64,000 nucleotides of DNA from Planctomycetota bacterium (lineage in GTDB: Bacteria > Planctomycetota > Phycisphaerae > Phycisphaerales > UBA1924), in assembly GCA_020831805.1 (NCBI GenBank), contig JAFIFX010000008.1:1-64000 (forward strand), given 5' to 3'. Position numbers and translations under genes: made by a program. The notes under the pieces were generated by a model, which made no database searches, was not told where the DNA came from, and saw only the letters and a list, made by a program, of their open reading frames with translations. Below, piece by piece: positions 10,190 through 19,909 of this stretch (positions are counted from its first letter, which is position 1; the number at the start of each line of letters is the position of its first letter).

Positions 10190-11605
10190 TCAATCCTCCG
10201 CCTTCTCCCCGTCCGGCGCCATCTTCACCAGCTTCGGGTCGAACCGCGCCACCGGCTCAACCAGGTCCTGTTGCAGCGCGATCACCCGCCGGATGTCCTT
10301 GTACACCCCGGGGTTCTCATCGATCCCCGCCGAGATCACCGTGACCCCGCGCTCCTTGAGCAGTTCACGGACGCCCGCCCAGCGGAAGGTGTTCTTCGCC
10401 GCCGTGCGCGACATCAGCCGCCCGGCCCCGTGCGACGCCGACGACAGCGAGCCCGCCCCGTCCTTGCCCACCACGATGAACGCCGGGTCGGCCATCGACC
10501 CCGGGATCACACCGAGCACCCCCACGCCCGCCGGCGTCGCCCCCTTGCGGTGCACGATCAGCGTCTCCTCCACGCCGTCGACCTCGTGGGTTTCCTCCCA
10601 CGCGAAGTTGTGGTGGTTCTCGACGCCCGCGATGACCTCGGCGCCGAGGTTCCTTGCGATGTGGCGGTGGATGCACGCGTGGTTCGCGCTCGCGTAGCGT
10701 CCCATCAGGTTCATCGCGTCCCAGTACTCGCGACCCGCATCCGAGTCCATTTCCAGCCACGCCAGGTGCCGGTGCTGCTTGTCCAGGTCCGGGTGCGTCT
10801 GCATGGCGATACGCGAGTAATGGTCGCACACCGCCGCCCCCGTGCCGCGCGAGCCCGAGTGCGACATCAGCGCGAGGTACCGCCCCGCCCCGATCCCCAG
10901 CGGGTGGTCCCCATCCCCCTCCTCCACCGTCAGCACCCCGAACTCCACGAAGTGGTTGCCCGACCCCGACGAGCCGAGCTGCGCGTGCGCCTTGTCCTTG
11001 AGCCGCTGGGTCACCGGCGACACCCGCCAGTCGTCATCCATCACATCGTGCTCGCGCTTCTCGGCGAACGCCGCCCCCATCCCGAACCTGGTCTCCGCCT
11101 CGATCGCGTCGGTCAGCCGCCCGCGCCCCGCGTCCGAATCCAGCAGATCCACCGGCAGGTCCAGCACCGTCACCTTAATGCGGCAGGCGATGTCCACCCC
11201 CACCGCGTACGGGATCACCGCCCCCCTGGTCGCCAGCACGCCCCCGATGGGCAGCCCGTAGCCCACATGCGCATCGGGCATCAGCGCCGCCGCCACCGAG
11301 ATCGGCAACTCGCACGCCCGGCGCGCCTGGTCCACCGACTGCTGATCGATGTCCTCCCCCACCCGGCCCCAGATCTTCAGCGGCGCCGGCTCGTCCCGCA
11401 GCACCGCCGGCGGCGCCCCGATCACAGCCTCGGCTACCGGCCCCCACACCGGGTCATCCGCCATCGACCCGGGGTCCGCGAGCACCCGGCGCACCGCCTC
11501 CCTCGCCGCGTCCCGATCGGGCCGGTGCGTCTTGAACACGCCCACCGCCGCCCGCAACGCCGCGTCCTGAGTCAGGCCGAGATTGATCAACTCACGCTTC
11601 TTCAT
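10190..11605 (-). CDS. rtcB: RtcB family RNA-splicing ligase
   Basis: 'MPDAHVGYGLPIGGVLAT', 'LGSSGSGNHFVEFG', 'SHSGSRGTG', 'SASHGAGRLMSRTAA'; start at MKKRELINL. Confidence 0.9.
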   Translation of the reverse strand: MKKRELINLGLTQDAALRAAVGVFKTHRPDRDAAREAVRRVLADPGSMADDPVWGPVAEAVIGAPPAVLRDEPAPLKIWGRVGEDIDQQSVDQARRACELPISVAAALMPDAHVGYGLPIGGVLATRGAVIPYAVGVDIACRIKVTVLDLPVDLLDSDAGRGRLTDAIEAETRFGMGAAFAEKREHDVMDDDWRVSPVTQRLKDKAHAQLGSSGSGNHFVEFGVLTVEEGDGDHPLGIGAGRYLALMSHSGSRGTGAAVCDHYSRIAMQTHPDLDKQHRHLAWLEMDSDAGREYWDAMNLMGRYASANHACIHRHIARNLGAEVIAGVENHHNFAWEETHEVDGVEETLIVHRKGATPAGVGVLGVIPGSMADPAFIVVGKDGAGSLSSASHGAGRLMSRTAAKNTFRWAGVRELLKERGVTVISAGIDENPGVYKDIRRVIALQQDLVEPVARFDPKLVKMAPDGEKAED

Positions 11606-11612
11606 ACCAAAG

Positions 11613-11694
11613 GGTGCCACGGCTTGTCCCGCAGGGCAAGCTGTGTTCGACACACTGGGTGCCACGGCTTGACCCGCAGGGCAAGCCGTGCTCC
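11613..11694. repeat. Palindromic repeats A1 and A2 in tandem
   Basis: GGGTGCCACGGCTTGtcccgcaggGCAAGCTGTG and GGGTGCCACGGCTTGacccgcaggGCAAGCCGTG, 44 nt apart. Confidence 0.75.
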
Positions 11695-11701
11695 GCGTCC
11701 C

Positions 11702-13903
11702 TCACTCCATCTCCATCCCGAGCTGCCACATCATGAACAGCCGCTGATCGGCGATGTCCCGGATCTGGATGTGCCGCGGCTTGCCGGCGCCGTGGCCCGA
11801 ATCCCGGTCCACCCACACCAGCACGGGCCGCTCATCCGGATCGCTGGCCGTCGCCGCCTGGAGCGCCGCGCCCATCTTCCGGGCGTGCAGCGGGTGGGTG
11901 CGCGCGTCGTTCTCGCCCGCCGTCAGCAGCACCGCAGGATACTTCACCCCCGGCCGGATGTTGTGGTACGGCGAGTACGCCCGGATGAACCCGAACTGCT
12001 CGGGGTCCTCCGCCGTGCCGTACTCCGGCACCCAGTACCGCGCCATCAGGAACTTCTCGAACCGCAGCATGTCCAGCAGCGGCACCGCCGAGATCGCCGC
12101 CGCGAACAGGTCGGGGCGCTGCACCACCGCCGCCCCCGTCAGCAGCCCGCCGTTCGACCCGCCCACGATCCCCAGCCGGCGCGGGCTGGTGTACCCCTCG
12201 CGGATCAGGAACTCCGCCGCCGCGATGAAGTCGTCGAACACATTCTGCTTGTTCTCGAGCATCCCGGCCTCGTGCCACGCCTTGCCGAACTCCCCGCCCC
12301 CGCGCAGGTTCGCCACCGCGTACACCCCGCCCCGCTCGAACCACGGGTACATCGTCGAGTTGAACCCGGGCGTCTGCGAGATGTTGAACCCGCCGTACCC
12401 GTACAGGATCGTCGGGTTCGACCCGTCCAGCTCGATGTCGTCGCGATGCACCACGAACATCGGAACCTCCGTCCCGTCCTTCGAGCTGTACCACACCTGC
12501 CGGACCACGATCCGCGAGGGGTCCACCGGCACATCCGGCCGCGCCCACAGCGAACGCCCGCCCGTCGCCAGGTCCACCCGGTAGATCGACCGCGGCATGT
12601 TAAAGCTCGAGAACGCCAGGAACGCCTCCGTCCGATCGTCCGAGGCCGACAGCGCCGCCGACCCGATCCCCGGCAGTTCCAGATCCCCCTTCCGCGCCCC
12701 GTCGTACCCGAACAACGAGATCCGCGTCCGCGCGTTCTCGAGGTAGTTCGCCGCGATGATCCCCCGCGCGAACGACGCGCCGCTGAGCACCAACTCATCG
12801 TGCTCCGCGATCACATCCTTCCACGCGCTGATCCCGGGGTTGGTCAGGTCCACCTCCACCACGCGCCCGTTCGCGGCCCCGAACGAGGTCTGCATGTACG
12901 CCCGGTCCCCGCTGAAATGGATCCCCCCGACCCGCCCGCTCTGCCCGCGGACCATCTCCACCAGCTCCAGTTCGCCCCCGCGCCGCCACGCCGCCAGGTC
13001 CGCGGCCCACAGGTCCATCGAGCTCGTCCCCGTCCAGTACCCCACGACGATCCACCGCCCGTCGTCGGAGACCGACGCCGACGGCCCCCAGGTCGTTTTC
13101 AGCCGCTGCAGCCGCGCGTCGTCGTAGCCCGCGTCCCCATAGAAAAACCCGATGTCCCGCTGCCGGAACAGCACCCGGTCCTGCGTGTGGTGCGTGCCGA
13201 TCACATGGTGCCGGTAGATCCCCGAGTACGGGTCATCCAGCGACTCCAGCGCGCGATAGACGAACCCCTTCCCGTCCGGGTCCCACGCCGTCAGGCTCAC
13301 CTTGCCGGGGATCTCGTCCGCCAACCAGGTCCCGCTGTCCACATCCATCAGATACAGCGTCGAGTTCTCGTCACCAGCCCGGTACATCCCGAACGCGAGC
13401 ATCGACCCGTCCCGGTTCGGGCTCGTCCACGAGATCGTCGTCAGCCCCGTCGGGTCGATCCGGTTTGGGTCCAGCAGCAGCCGCTCATCGCCGTCCAGCC
13501 CCTCGCGCATGTAGTGCAGCGACTGGTTCTGCGTCCCTTCCCGGCGCGAATAGAAGTACCGGTTCCCGAACACCCGCGGCGTGCCGATCGCCGGAACCTC
13601 CAGCAACTCCGAGATCCGCGCCTCCAACGCCCCCCGCCCCGGCAGCCCGTCCAGCACCGACCGCGTGTAGGCGTTCTGCGCGTCCGTCCACGCTGCCACC
13701 TCCTCGGTCATCCGCCCCATGTTCGCCGGATCGGAGTTGTCCCCCTCCAGCCACTGGAACGGGTCCACGATCTCCACCCCGTGGTACAGGTCCGTCACCG
13801 GCCGCTGCTCCGTCGCCGGCGGCCCCGCCACCGCCCACGAACCGACCACCGCCACGCCAACCACCGCCGACATCCGTGCAATCATGGGGAGTTTCCTTCT
13901 CAT
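11702..13903 (-). CDS. Prolyl oligopeptidase family serine peptidase (S9A)
   Basis: 'VTDLYHGVEIVDPFQWLEGDN' N-terminal propeller start; 'GIVGGSNGGLLTGA' nucleophile elbow; start at MRRKLP. Confidence 0.92.
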   Translation of the reverse strand: MRRKLPMIARMSAVVGVAVVGSWAVAGPPATEQRPVTDLYHGVEIVDPFQWLEGDNSDPANMGRMTEEVAAWTDAQNAYTRSVLDGLPGRGALEARISELLEVPAIGTPRVFGNRYFYSRREGTQNQSLHYMREGLDGDERLLLDPNRIDPTGLTTISWTSPNRDGSMLAFGMYRAGDENSTLYLMDVDSGTWLADEIPGKVSLTAWDPDGKGFVYRALESLDDPYSGIYRHHVIGTHHTQDRVLFRQRDIGFFYGDAGYDDARLQRLKTTWGPSASVSDDGRWIVVGYWTGTSSMDLWAADLAAWRRGGELELVEMVRGQSGRVGGIHFSGDRAYMQTSFGAANGRVVEVDLTNPGISAWKDVIAEHDELVLSGASFARGIIAANYLENARTRISLFGYDGARKGDLELPGIGSAALSASDDRTEAFLAFSSFNMPRSIYRVDLATGGRSLWARPDVPVDPSRIVVRQVWYSSKDGTEVPMFVVHRDDIELDGSNPTILYGYGGFNISQTPGFNSTMYPWFERGGVYAVANLRGGGEFGKAWHEAGMLENKQNVFDDFIAAAEFLIREGYTSPRRLGIVGGSNGGLLTGAAVVQRPDLFAAAISAVPLLDMLRFEKFLMARYWVPEYGTAEDPEQFGFIRAYSPYHNIRPGVKYPAVLLTAGENDARTHPLHARKMGAALQAATASDPDERPVLVWVDRDSGHGAGKPRHIQIRDIADQRLFMMWQLGMEME

Positions 13904-14015
13904 TCTACATGGGCCCGTCGCCCGCATGATACCACGAGCCATGCCAGCCGTTGCACGCCGCCGGCCTGGCCGACCAGTGGCCGACCAGGCCGGCAACGCC
14001 ACTTTTTCGCCCCGA

Positions 14016-14045
14016 TGTCCACGATCGTGCGCTGTTTCGTGGACA
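14016..14045. promoter_or_regulatory. Operator-like inverted repeat
   Basis: Perfect 9-bp arms TGTCCACGA-N12-TCGTGGACA, 50 bp before the 14095 start. Confidence 0.45.
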
Positions 14046-14094
14046 TACCCCCTTTCCCTCTTGAACCCCGCCCGCGGCGTGATACCTTCGCGCC

Positions 14095-14673
14095 ATGACC
14101 ACCACACAAACCCACCGGATCGAAAAGTCGCTCACCCAGCTCCGCAACACCGCCCCGCGCCCCGCCAGCCCCCCCCGCCCCGCCGCACCGCCCCCGGTCG
14201 ACCCGGCCAGGCCGCTGGCCGGCATCGACCCCGAGCGCCTGTGTGAACTCCGCGACGACCTGCTCGAGGACTGGGACTGCCCCACCATGACCGACCTCGG
14301 CCTCTGCCGCGCCCACGGCCTGACCCTCAAGCAGGTCCGCGCCATCGCCGAGACCCCCGAGTTCCAGGACGCGCTCGAAGACCTCCGCGTCATCCGCGCC
14401 ATGCGCCGCGAGCCCGTCCACGCCCGGACCGTCGCGCTCGCCGTCGACCGGCTCAGCCACATCGCCAACCACGAGCCCACCAGCGCCACCTACGCCAAGG
14501 AGATCCGCCTCGCCGTCAAGCACCTCCTGACGATCGTCCCAAAGACTGAGCCGCGGGATTCATCCCGCGCGGACCCCGCGCCTCCCATACCCCCCGCGCA
14601 CCCCACACAACCAAAACAAAGCCCACCCCTCCCCGGCCGCCCCGCCGACCCCCATCCCCGGCAACCGGCCTGA
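14095..14673 (+). CDS. Hypothetical protein, possible helix-turn-helix
   Basis: 'MTDLGLCRAHGLTLKQVRAIAETPEFQDALEDLRVI' HTH-like; Pro-rich tail follows palindromic repeat B2. Confidence 0.55.
   Translation: MTTTQTHRIEKSLTQLRNTAPRPASPPRPAAPPPVDPARPLAGIDPERLCELRDDLLEDWDCPTMTDLGLCRAHGLTLKQVRAIAETPEFQDALEDLRVIRAMRREPVHARTVALAVDRLSHIANHEPTSATYAKEIRLAVKHLLTIVPKTEPRDSSRADPAPPIPPAHPTQPKQSPPLPGRPADPHPRQPA
14547..14571. repeat. Palindromic repeat B2
   Basis: TGAGCCGCGGGattcatCCCGCGCGG, same core and flank as 9432-9458. Confidence 0.55.
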
Positions 14674-14731
14674 GAACACCAGACACCCGCGCCTGTTCGC
14701 CCTCCACGGCGGCGACGAAGGCCGGGGCCGA

Positions 14732-15745
14732 GTGATGCTCGCGGTGACCGACAGGTCCCTTCGTGCGCCTCTTTCTTGCCCCGAGGCTGATACCGTTCGC
14801 GCACCACGAAACCCGTCGTCAGCCGCAGTACTGGAGACAACGCAAGTGGCCGACTACAAAGCACTGATCCAGGCCCTCTCCGACCGGCACAACCGGGCCG
14901 AGGCCGTCACATCGGCCATGGCGATCATCGAAGCCGGGATCGATCCGAACTGGATCGACCCGGACCGCGACACATCCCTGCTCGAGGTCGCGGTGGAAAA
15001 GTCTTGCTGGGAGGCGGCCATACGGTTGATCGAACTCGGGGCCCGTGTTCGCGACTGCGACACCGATTCGTTCAGCACGCTGGAGTGGGCGGGCTTGTAC
15101 GGCCCAAGGCAGGTTGTCGAAGCCCTGCTCCGAACGGGCGCTTCCTGGGAAAAACTGATCCGCCGGGAGGAAGGCCACGGATTCCCCGCCGAATGCAACG
15201 CGCCGTACATGGACGATCGGTCCTACCTCCGAACTTCCTGCGGGATCATCGTCGAACTCATCGAGAACCGTGACTTCGAGCGGCTCGGCTGGCTCTGGGA
15301 GCTGGGCGTCAGCCGCCTGCTCGATGTCTTCGACGAGTCGTTGGGCTGGACGCCGCTGATGCACACCGCTGAGCATCGGGACCACGAAGGCGCCGCATGG
15401 CTGATCGATCGCGGCGCCTGGGCGAATCCGGTCAGCGCGTTCGACCTGAGCTTCACACCCTTGGACCGGGCCGTGATGAACCGCGACATCGAGATGGCCC
15501 GGCTGCTGCTCAGCGCGGGGGCCAATCCAAACATTCCGACCTGGATGCATGTCACAGCCGTCGAGCGAGCGATCCAGCAATGCGAAGACGAATCGGATGA
15601 TGCGTCCGAGCAGATCGATCAGCAAATCCGTTCGCTGCTGGAAGAGGCTTGCAAGCGTTTCGAAGCGCCGAAGTGGCCGAACGGCACGAGCCCCGCCGAA
15701 TGGCCCCCCAAGGAACGCATCGCCTGGGACGACAAGGCCGATTGA
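14732..15745 (+). CDS. Ankyrin-repeat protein
   Basis: 'GWTPLMHTAEHRDHEGAAWLIDRGAWANP', 'TPLDRAVMNRDIEMARLLLSAGANPN'; start uncertain. Confidence 0.8.
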   Translation: MMLAVTDRSLRAPLSCPEADTVRAPRNPSSAAVLETTQVADYKALIQALSDRHNRAEAVTSAMAIIEAGIDPNWIDPDRDTSLLEVAVEKSCWEAAIRLIELGARVRDCDTDSFSTLEWAGLYGPRQVVEALLRTGASWEKLIRREEGHGFPAECNAPYMDDRSYLRTSCGIIVELIENRDFERLGWLWELGVSRLLDVFDESLGWTPLMHTAEHRDHEGAAWLIDRGAWANPVSAFDLSFTPLDRAVMNRDIEMARLLLSAGANPNIPTWMHVTAVERAIQQCEDESDDASEQIDQQIRSLLEEACKRFEAPKWPNGTSPAEWPPKERIAWDDKAD

Positions 15746-15770
15746 CTGCCCAGCCCCCCCAGCCCCCGCA

Positions 15771-16733
15771 CTACCCCACCAACCCCTTCGTTAACCGCAT
15801 GAACGCCGTCTCCAGGTTCACCGGCTCTTCCTGGAAGTGCGTCACCCGGAAGCCGTTGTTGATCAGCACATTGGGGATGTCCGTAAACCCGCCCCCCGAC
15901 TGATCGTCGTACACCACATGGATCAGCCGCTCCGCGCCGCCGCTCGACGCCGTCCCGTCCCCCAGCACCACCTTCGACTCGCGCACGCCGGGCATCGTCC
16001 CCAGCACCTGGCACGCCGCCTCCATCCGCTCGGCCACGCCGACATGGATCACATGCCCCACCTTGGCCCGCTTGAGGATCTCGTTGACCGAACCCGAGAA
16101 CAGCAGCTCCCCCCGCTCGATGATGCCCACCGTGTTGCACAGCTCGGCCAGCTCATGCAGGATGTGGCTGGAGATCAGGATGGTCTTGCCCATCCGCTTG
16201 AGTTCCTTGAGCAGCTCGCGGATCTCGATGCGCGCCCGCGGGTCCAGGCCCGACGCCGGCTCGTCCATCAGCAGCACCTTGGGGTCGTGCAGCAGCACCC
16301 GGGCGATCGACAGCCGCTGCTGCATGCCCCGCGACAGGCTCGCCACCTCCGCCGTCTGCTTGTACGAAAGGTCCGTCAGCTCCAGCACATCGTTGACGAC
16401 CTTCTTGCGCTGCATCCCGTTGATGTTGTACGCCGCCGCGAAGAACTCGAGGTACTCGTGCACCACCATGTCCTGGTACGCACCCATGAAGTCCGGCACA
16501 TAGCCGATCAGCGGCCGGATCTGCCGGTTCTGGTACCCCACCGTCAGCCCCGCGATCTGCGCCTGCCCCGACGAAGGCTTGAGCAGCGTCGCCAGGATCT
16601 TGATCGTCGTCGTCTTCCCGGCCCCGTTCGGGCCGATGAACCCGAAGCAGTCCCCCTCGTTGATCGTCAGGTTCAACGCGTTCAACGCGACGAGGTCGTT
16701 GTAGCGCTTGGTCAGGTTGATCGTTTCGATCAT
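15771..16733 (-). CDS. ABC transporter ATP-binding protein
   Basis: Walker A 'GPNGAGKTTTIK', signature 'LSRGMQQRL', Walker B 'VLLMDEPASGLDP'. Confidence 0.95.
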   Translation of the reverse strand: MIETINLTKRYNDLVALNALNLTINEGDCFGFIGPNGAGKTTTIKILATLLKPSSGQAQIAGLTVGYQNRQIRPLIGYVPDFMGAYQDMVVHEYLEFFAAAYNINGMQRKKVVNDVLELTDLSYKQTAEVASLSRGMQQRLSIARVLLHDPKVLLMDEPASGLDPRARIEIRELLKELKRMGKTILISSHILHELAELCNTVGIIERGELLFSGSVNEILKRAKVGHVIHVGVAERMEAACQVLGTMPGVRESKVVLGDGTASSGGAERLIHVVYDDQSGGGFTDIPNVLINNGFRVTHFQEEPVNLETAFMRLTKGLVG

Positions 16734-16827
16734 CGGCACGGTTCATTCCTCACGCCAACGGGTTCATCCCGCCGCTCTGAAAGCACGGTCATCGGCATCG
16801 TCAGCCGCCCTCGGACCCGCCCGGCGG

Positions 16828-17009
<182 letters not shown>

Positions 17010-17010
<1 letters not shown>

Positions 17011-19464
17011 CGCCGCGCCGTCGCCCGGCTCCGGCCACCGCGGCGGCTCATCCCCCAGCGGGTAGATCCAGGTCACCATCGTCAGCCCCGACGCCGGCGC
17101 CGCACGACCATCGACATACAGCGGGAACGGGGCCCCGTCCTCCGACGCCGCCCGCGCCGGAACCTCCACGAACCCCGTCACGATCACGCACGGCGTCGTC
17201 AGCCAACGCCCGAGATCCCACCCGTGCGTGTCCATCCGCCGGCCCAACCTGTTGGCCACCGTGTCCCGGTCGTCCCGGAAGTTCGGCGGCGCGAACTGCG
17301 ACAGGAACCGCACCGCCGTCAGCCGCGTCGGCAGGGCCGCCCCCGCCGCGACGCCCGTCAGCGACCCGGTGTCGATCCCGTCCCGGACCGCGGCCCGGAA
17401 ATAGTCGGGCATCCGCGCCTGACCCACGCCCGCCGCCGACACGGCCCCGAGATCCAGCGCCTGGCCCGCCGGCCACGCCCGGTCGGCGAACTGCGGCGCC
17501 AGCACCATCACGCTCGAGACCGCGCCGCCGGCCAGACCCGATCCTTCCGGGAGGATCCGCGACTGGCCCGGCGAGATGAAGATCAGCACATCCGTCAACG
17601 CACCAGGAAGATCATGCTCGATCGACCCGCTCAGACGCAGCCCCTCGCGCCCGATCACCGGCTCATTGAGATCCCCCGGGTCCCGCACCAGCCGGATGCC
17701 GCCCCACTGCGACCGCCCGGCGAGGTCCGCCCGGAACTGCTTGATCGTCGCCCGCGTCGGCACGGTCAGCGTGTCCGGCGACCGCGCGTCGACCCGGTAC
17801 CCCGAGTTGTCCGGGAACCCCTTGGACCAGCCCGCCAGATTCCCCGGCGGCTCCCACGGCGTCAGCAGGTCCCCTGCTCCCCCCGTCCGCTGGGCCGACC
17901 CCTGATCCGGCGACCGCACCGACACCGTCGACTGCCCGTAGGTCGGCAGCATCACGCTCGACCAGGTCCGCGCCCGGGCGATCGGCTGCCCGTCGACCAT
18001 CTCCAGCAGCGTCAGGTGCGTGTACGAAACCCGCTTCGGCCGCAGCGCCGTCGCCCCGGCCCACGCCAACCCCGTGAACAACGCCGTGCAGACCACGAAG
18101 GCCACCCACGCGTGGTGGTGCAGGCCCCGCCGGCGCAGCAGCATGAACCCGACCGGCCCGGCCACCAGCCAGTAGCTGATGAACACCGCGATCCCGAACA
18201 GCACGCCCTGCACCGCGCTGCCCGTCCGCGCCACGGCCGAGGCGATGTCGTGATCGAAGTCCATCTCGCGACGGGCCATCGCCGCGTCGGCGCGTTCCTG
18301 GTCGGTCATCCGCTCCTGCGGCTTGATCACCCCACGGCGCCCCAGCACCCGGTGCCAGAACCGGTCCGCCTCCGGCAGCCCGAACCGGCGCAGCGGCCCG
18401 GAGGTCAGGTCCAGCCCCACCACCGTCACCGCCCCGGCCCCGACCACCCGCCGGATCACCACGGTCCCCCCGTCGGGCAGATCCAGCACCCGCTGCGCAT
18501 GGCGCGGGTCGGCGTCGGGCGAGGGCGTGAAGGTGTGCAGCACCGCGCTGGTGGGAAGCTGCAGGTCCGCCGATTCGGTCAGCAGCGCCCGGGCCCGCGA
18601 GAGGTCGTACCCCTCACGCCGGGTGGGCCGGCGGATGTCGGGCAGGATCGGCGAGAGCGCGTGCTCGCCCGCGAACCAGGGCTCGCCCGCCGGCGGCAGG
18701 ATGATCACAAGGTGCCCGCCCCGCTCGATCCACGCCCGCAGGGCCGCCGCACGCTCCGGCGTCAGCGCCATCGGCTCGGTGCTGCGGGTTGTCGATTCGG
18801 CCCAGACCAGCGTGTCCAGCGGGGCCAGCCCCTGCCAGCGGTCCGGCAGCCGGGGGATGTCCAGCCCGGTCGCGACCCGGGTCAGCTCGTGCCCGAACGG
18901 CGCCCACGCCCGGCCCTGCACGCTGATGCCGTACTGGTCCATCCCCGCCGGGTACGGCCCGATGACCGCCGCCGCACCGACCGACGGCGGCAGGATCAGA
19001 CCCGACGCCTGGGACCCCGGCGGGGACCGGCCGAGGATCCGCCCGGCCCGGTAGCCGGCCTGGACGGCCCCGTTGTCCGTGCCGGTCTCGATGGCCTCGA
19101 AGACCGTGACGGTCGGCGGGTCCTGGGCCGCCTGGAAAGGCAGCCGGGCGTACAGCCAGAAGGACTGCTCCACGCCCGGATTGGCCGTGACGACCCGGTC
19201 GAACATGGCCCGGTCGCCGTCGGCGTCGCGGATCTGCAGACGAAGGATGATGTCCCGCTCGGAGGGGGCCGAATCGAGGATCTCGACCTGCACGCCCATC
19301 CAGTCCCCGGCCCGGGCGAGGTTGCCCAGCCCGTACTGGATGACCCGGACGCGGATCTCCCCGGCGTCCTGGGCCGCGGCCGGAACGGCGAACCACGCCA
19401 GCAGGGCCAGCATGATCAGCCGAACGAACGGGCGGGCGTGGTGTCCGAGAACGGGATCCGTCAC
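17010..19464 (-). CDS. Large membrane protein with signal peptide, function unknown; C-terminus lost in the homopolymer tract
   Basis: 'LIMLALLAWFAVPAAAQDAGEIRVRVIQYG' signal peptide; internal TMs 'VLFGIAVFISYWLVAGPVGFMLL'. The ORF track runs to 16801, but the last ~65 aa are poly-Gly nonsense. Confidence 0.65.
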
Positions 19465-19574
19465 CTTGGGCGGTCTCCTGGCGGCCCGGCCCGGCCGGTG
19501 GGCCGGGTGGGCTGCTGCGGGATTGTACCGCCCCGTCGGATCCCGGCTTCAAGCGGGCAAGTCAGGGTCGGAAT

Positions 19575-19907
19575 ATGCCGATGGCACGGACAATGATGCT
19601 CTCGACGGACACGCTGATCTGGGTGATCCTGGCCGCGACCACCGCCGTCTGCGTGGTGTCGATGCTGGGCGTCTTCGCCAGCGTGATCCGGCACGAGACC
19701 GACCTGCACAACCTGCGCAACCGGGTGACCGAACTGCGGTACTCCTACACCCTCCAACTGGCCCGCATGCACGGGCACATCGAGGAGGAGGAAGAGGTCG
19801 GCGCCGTCGATGTGCTGGACGAGCACGGCAATGTCGAGGCCATCGAGGCCCTCGAGTTGGACGACGAACCGGCCGCGGCCGCCAGCCCGGCCCGGGCCGC
19901 GGCCTGA
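19575..19907 (+). CDS. Small single-TM protein, unknown function
   Basis: 110 aa; one N-terminal TM, coiled-coil-like segment, acidic tail. Confidence 0.55.
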   Translation: MPMARTMMLSTDTLIWVILAATTAVCVVSMLGVFASVIRHETDLHNLRNRVTELRYSYTLQLARMHGHIEEEEEVGAVDVLDEHGNVEAIEALELDDEPAAAASPARAAA

Positions 19908-19909
19908 CC

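Noticed and set aside
10181-14098. 1305-aa plus-strand ORF over rtcB and the S9 peptidase
   Set aside because: Antisense shadow ORF; Arg/His/Pro-rich low complexity opposite two convincing enzymes.
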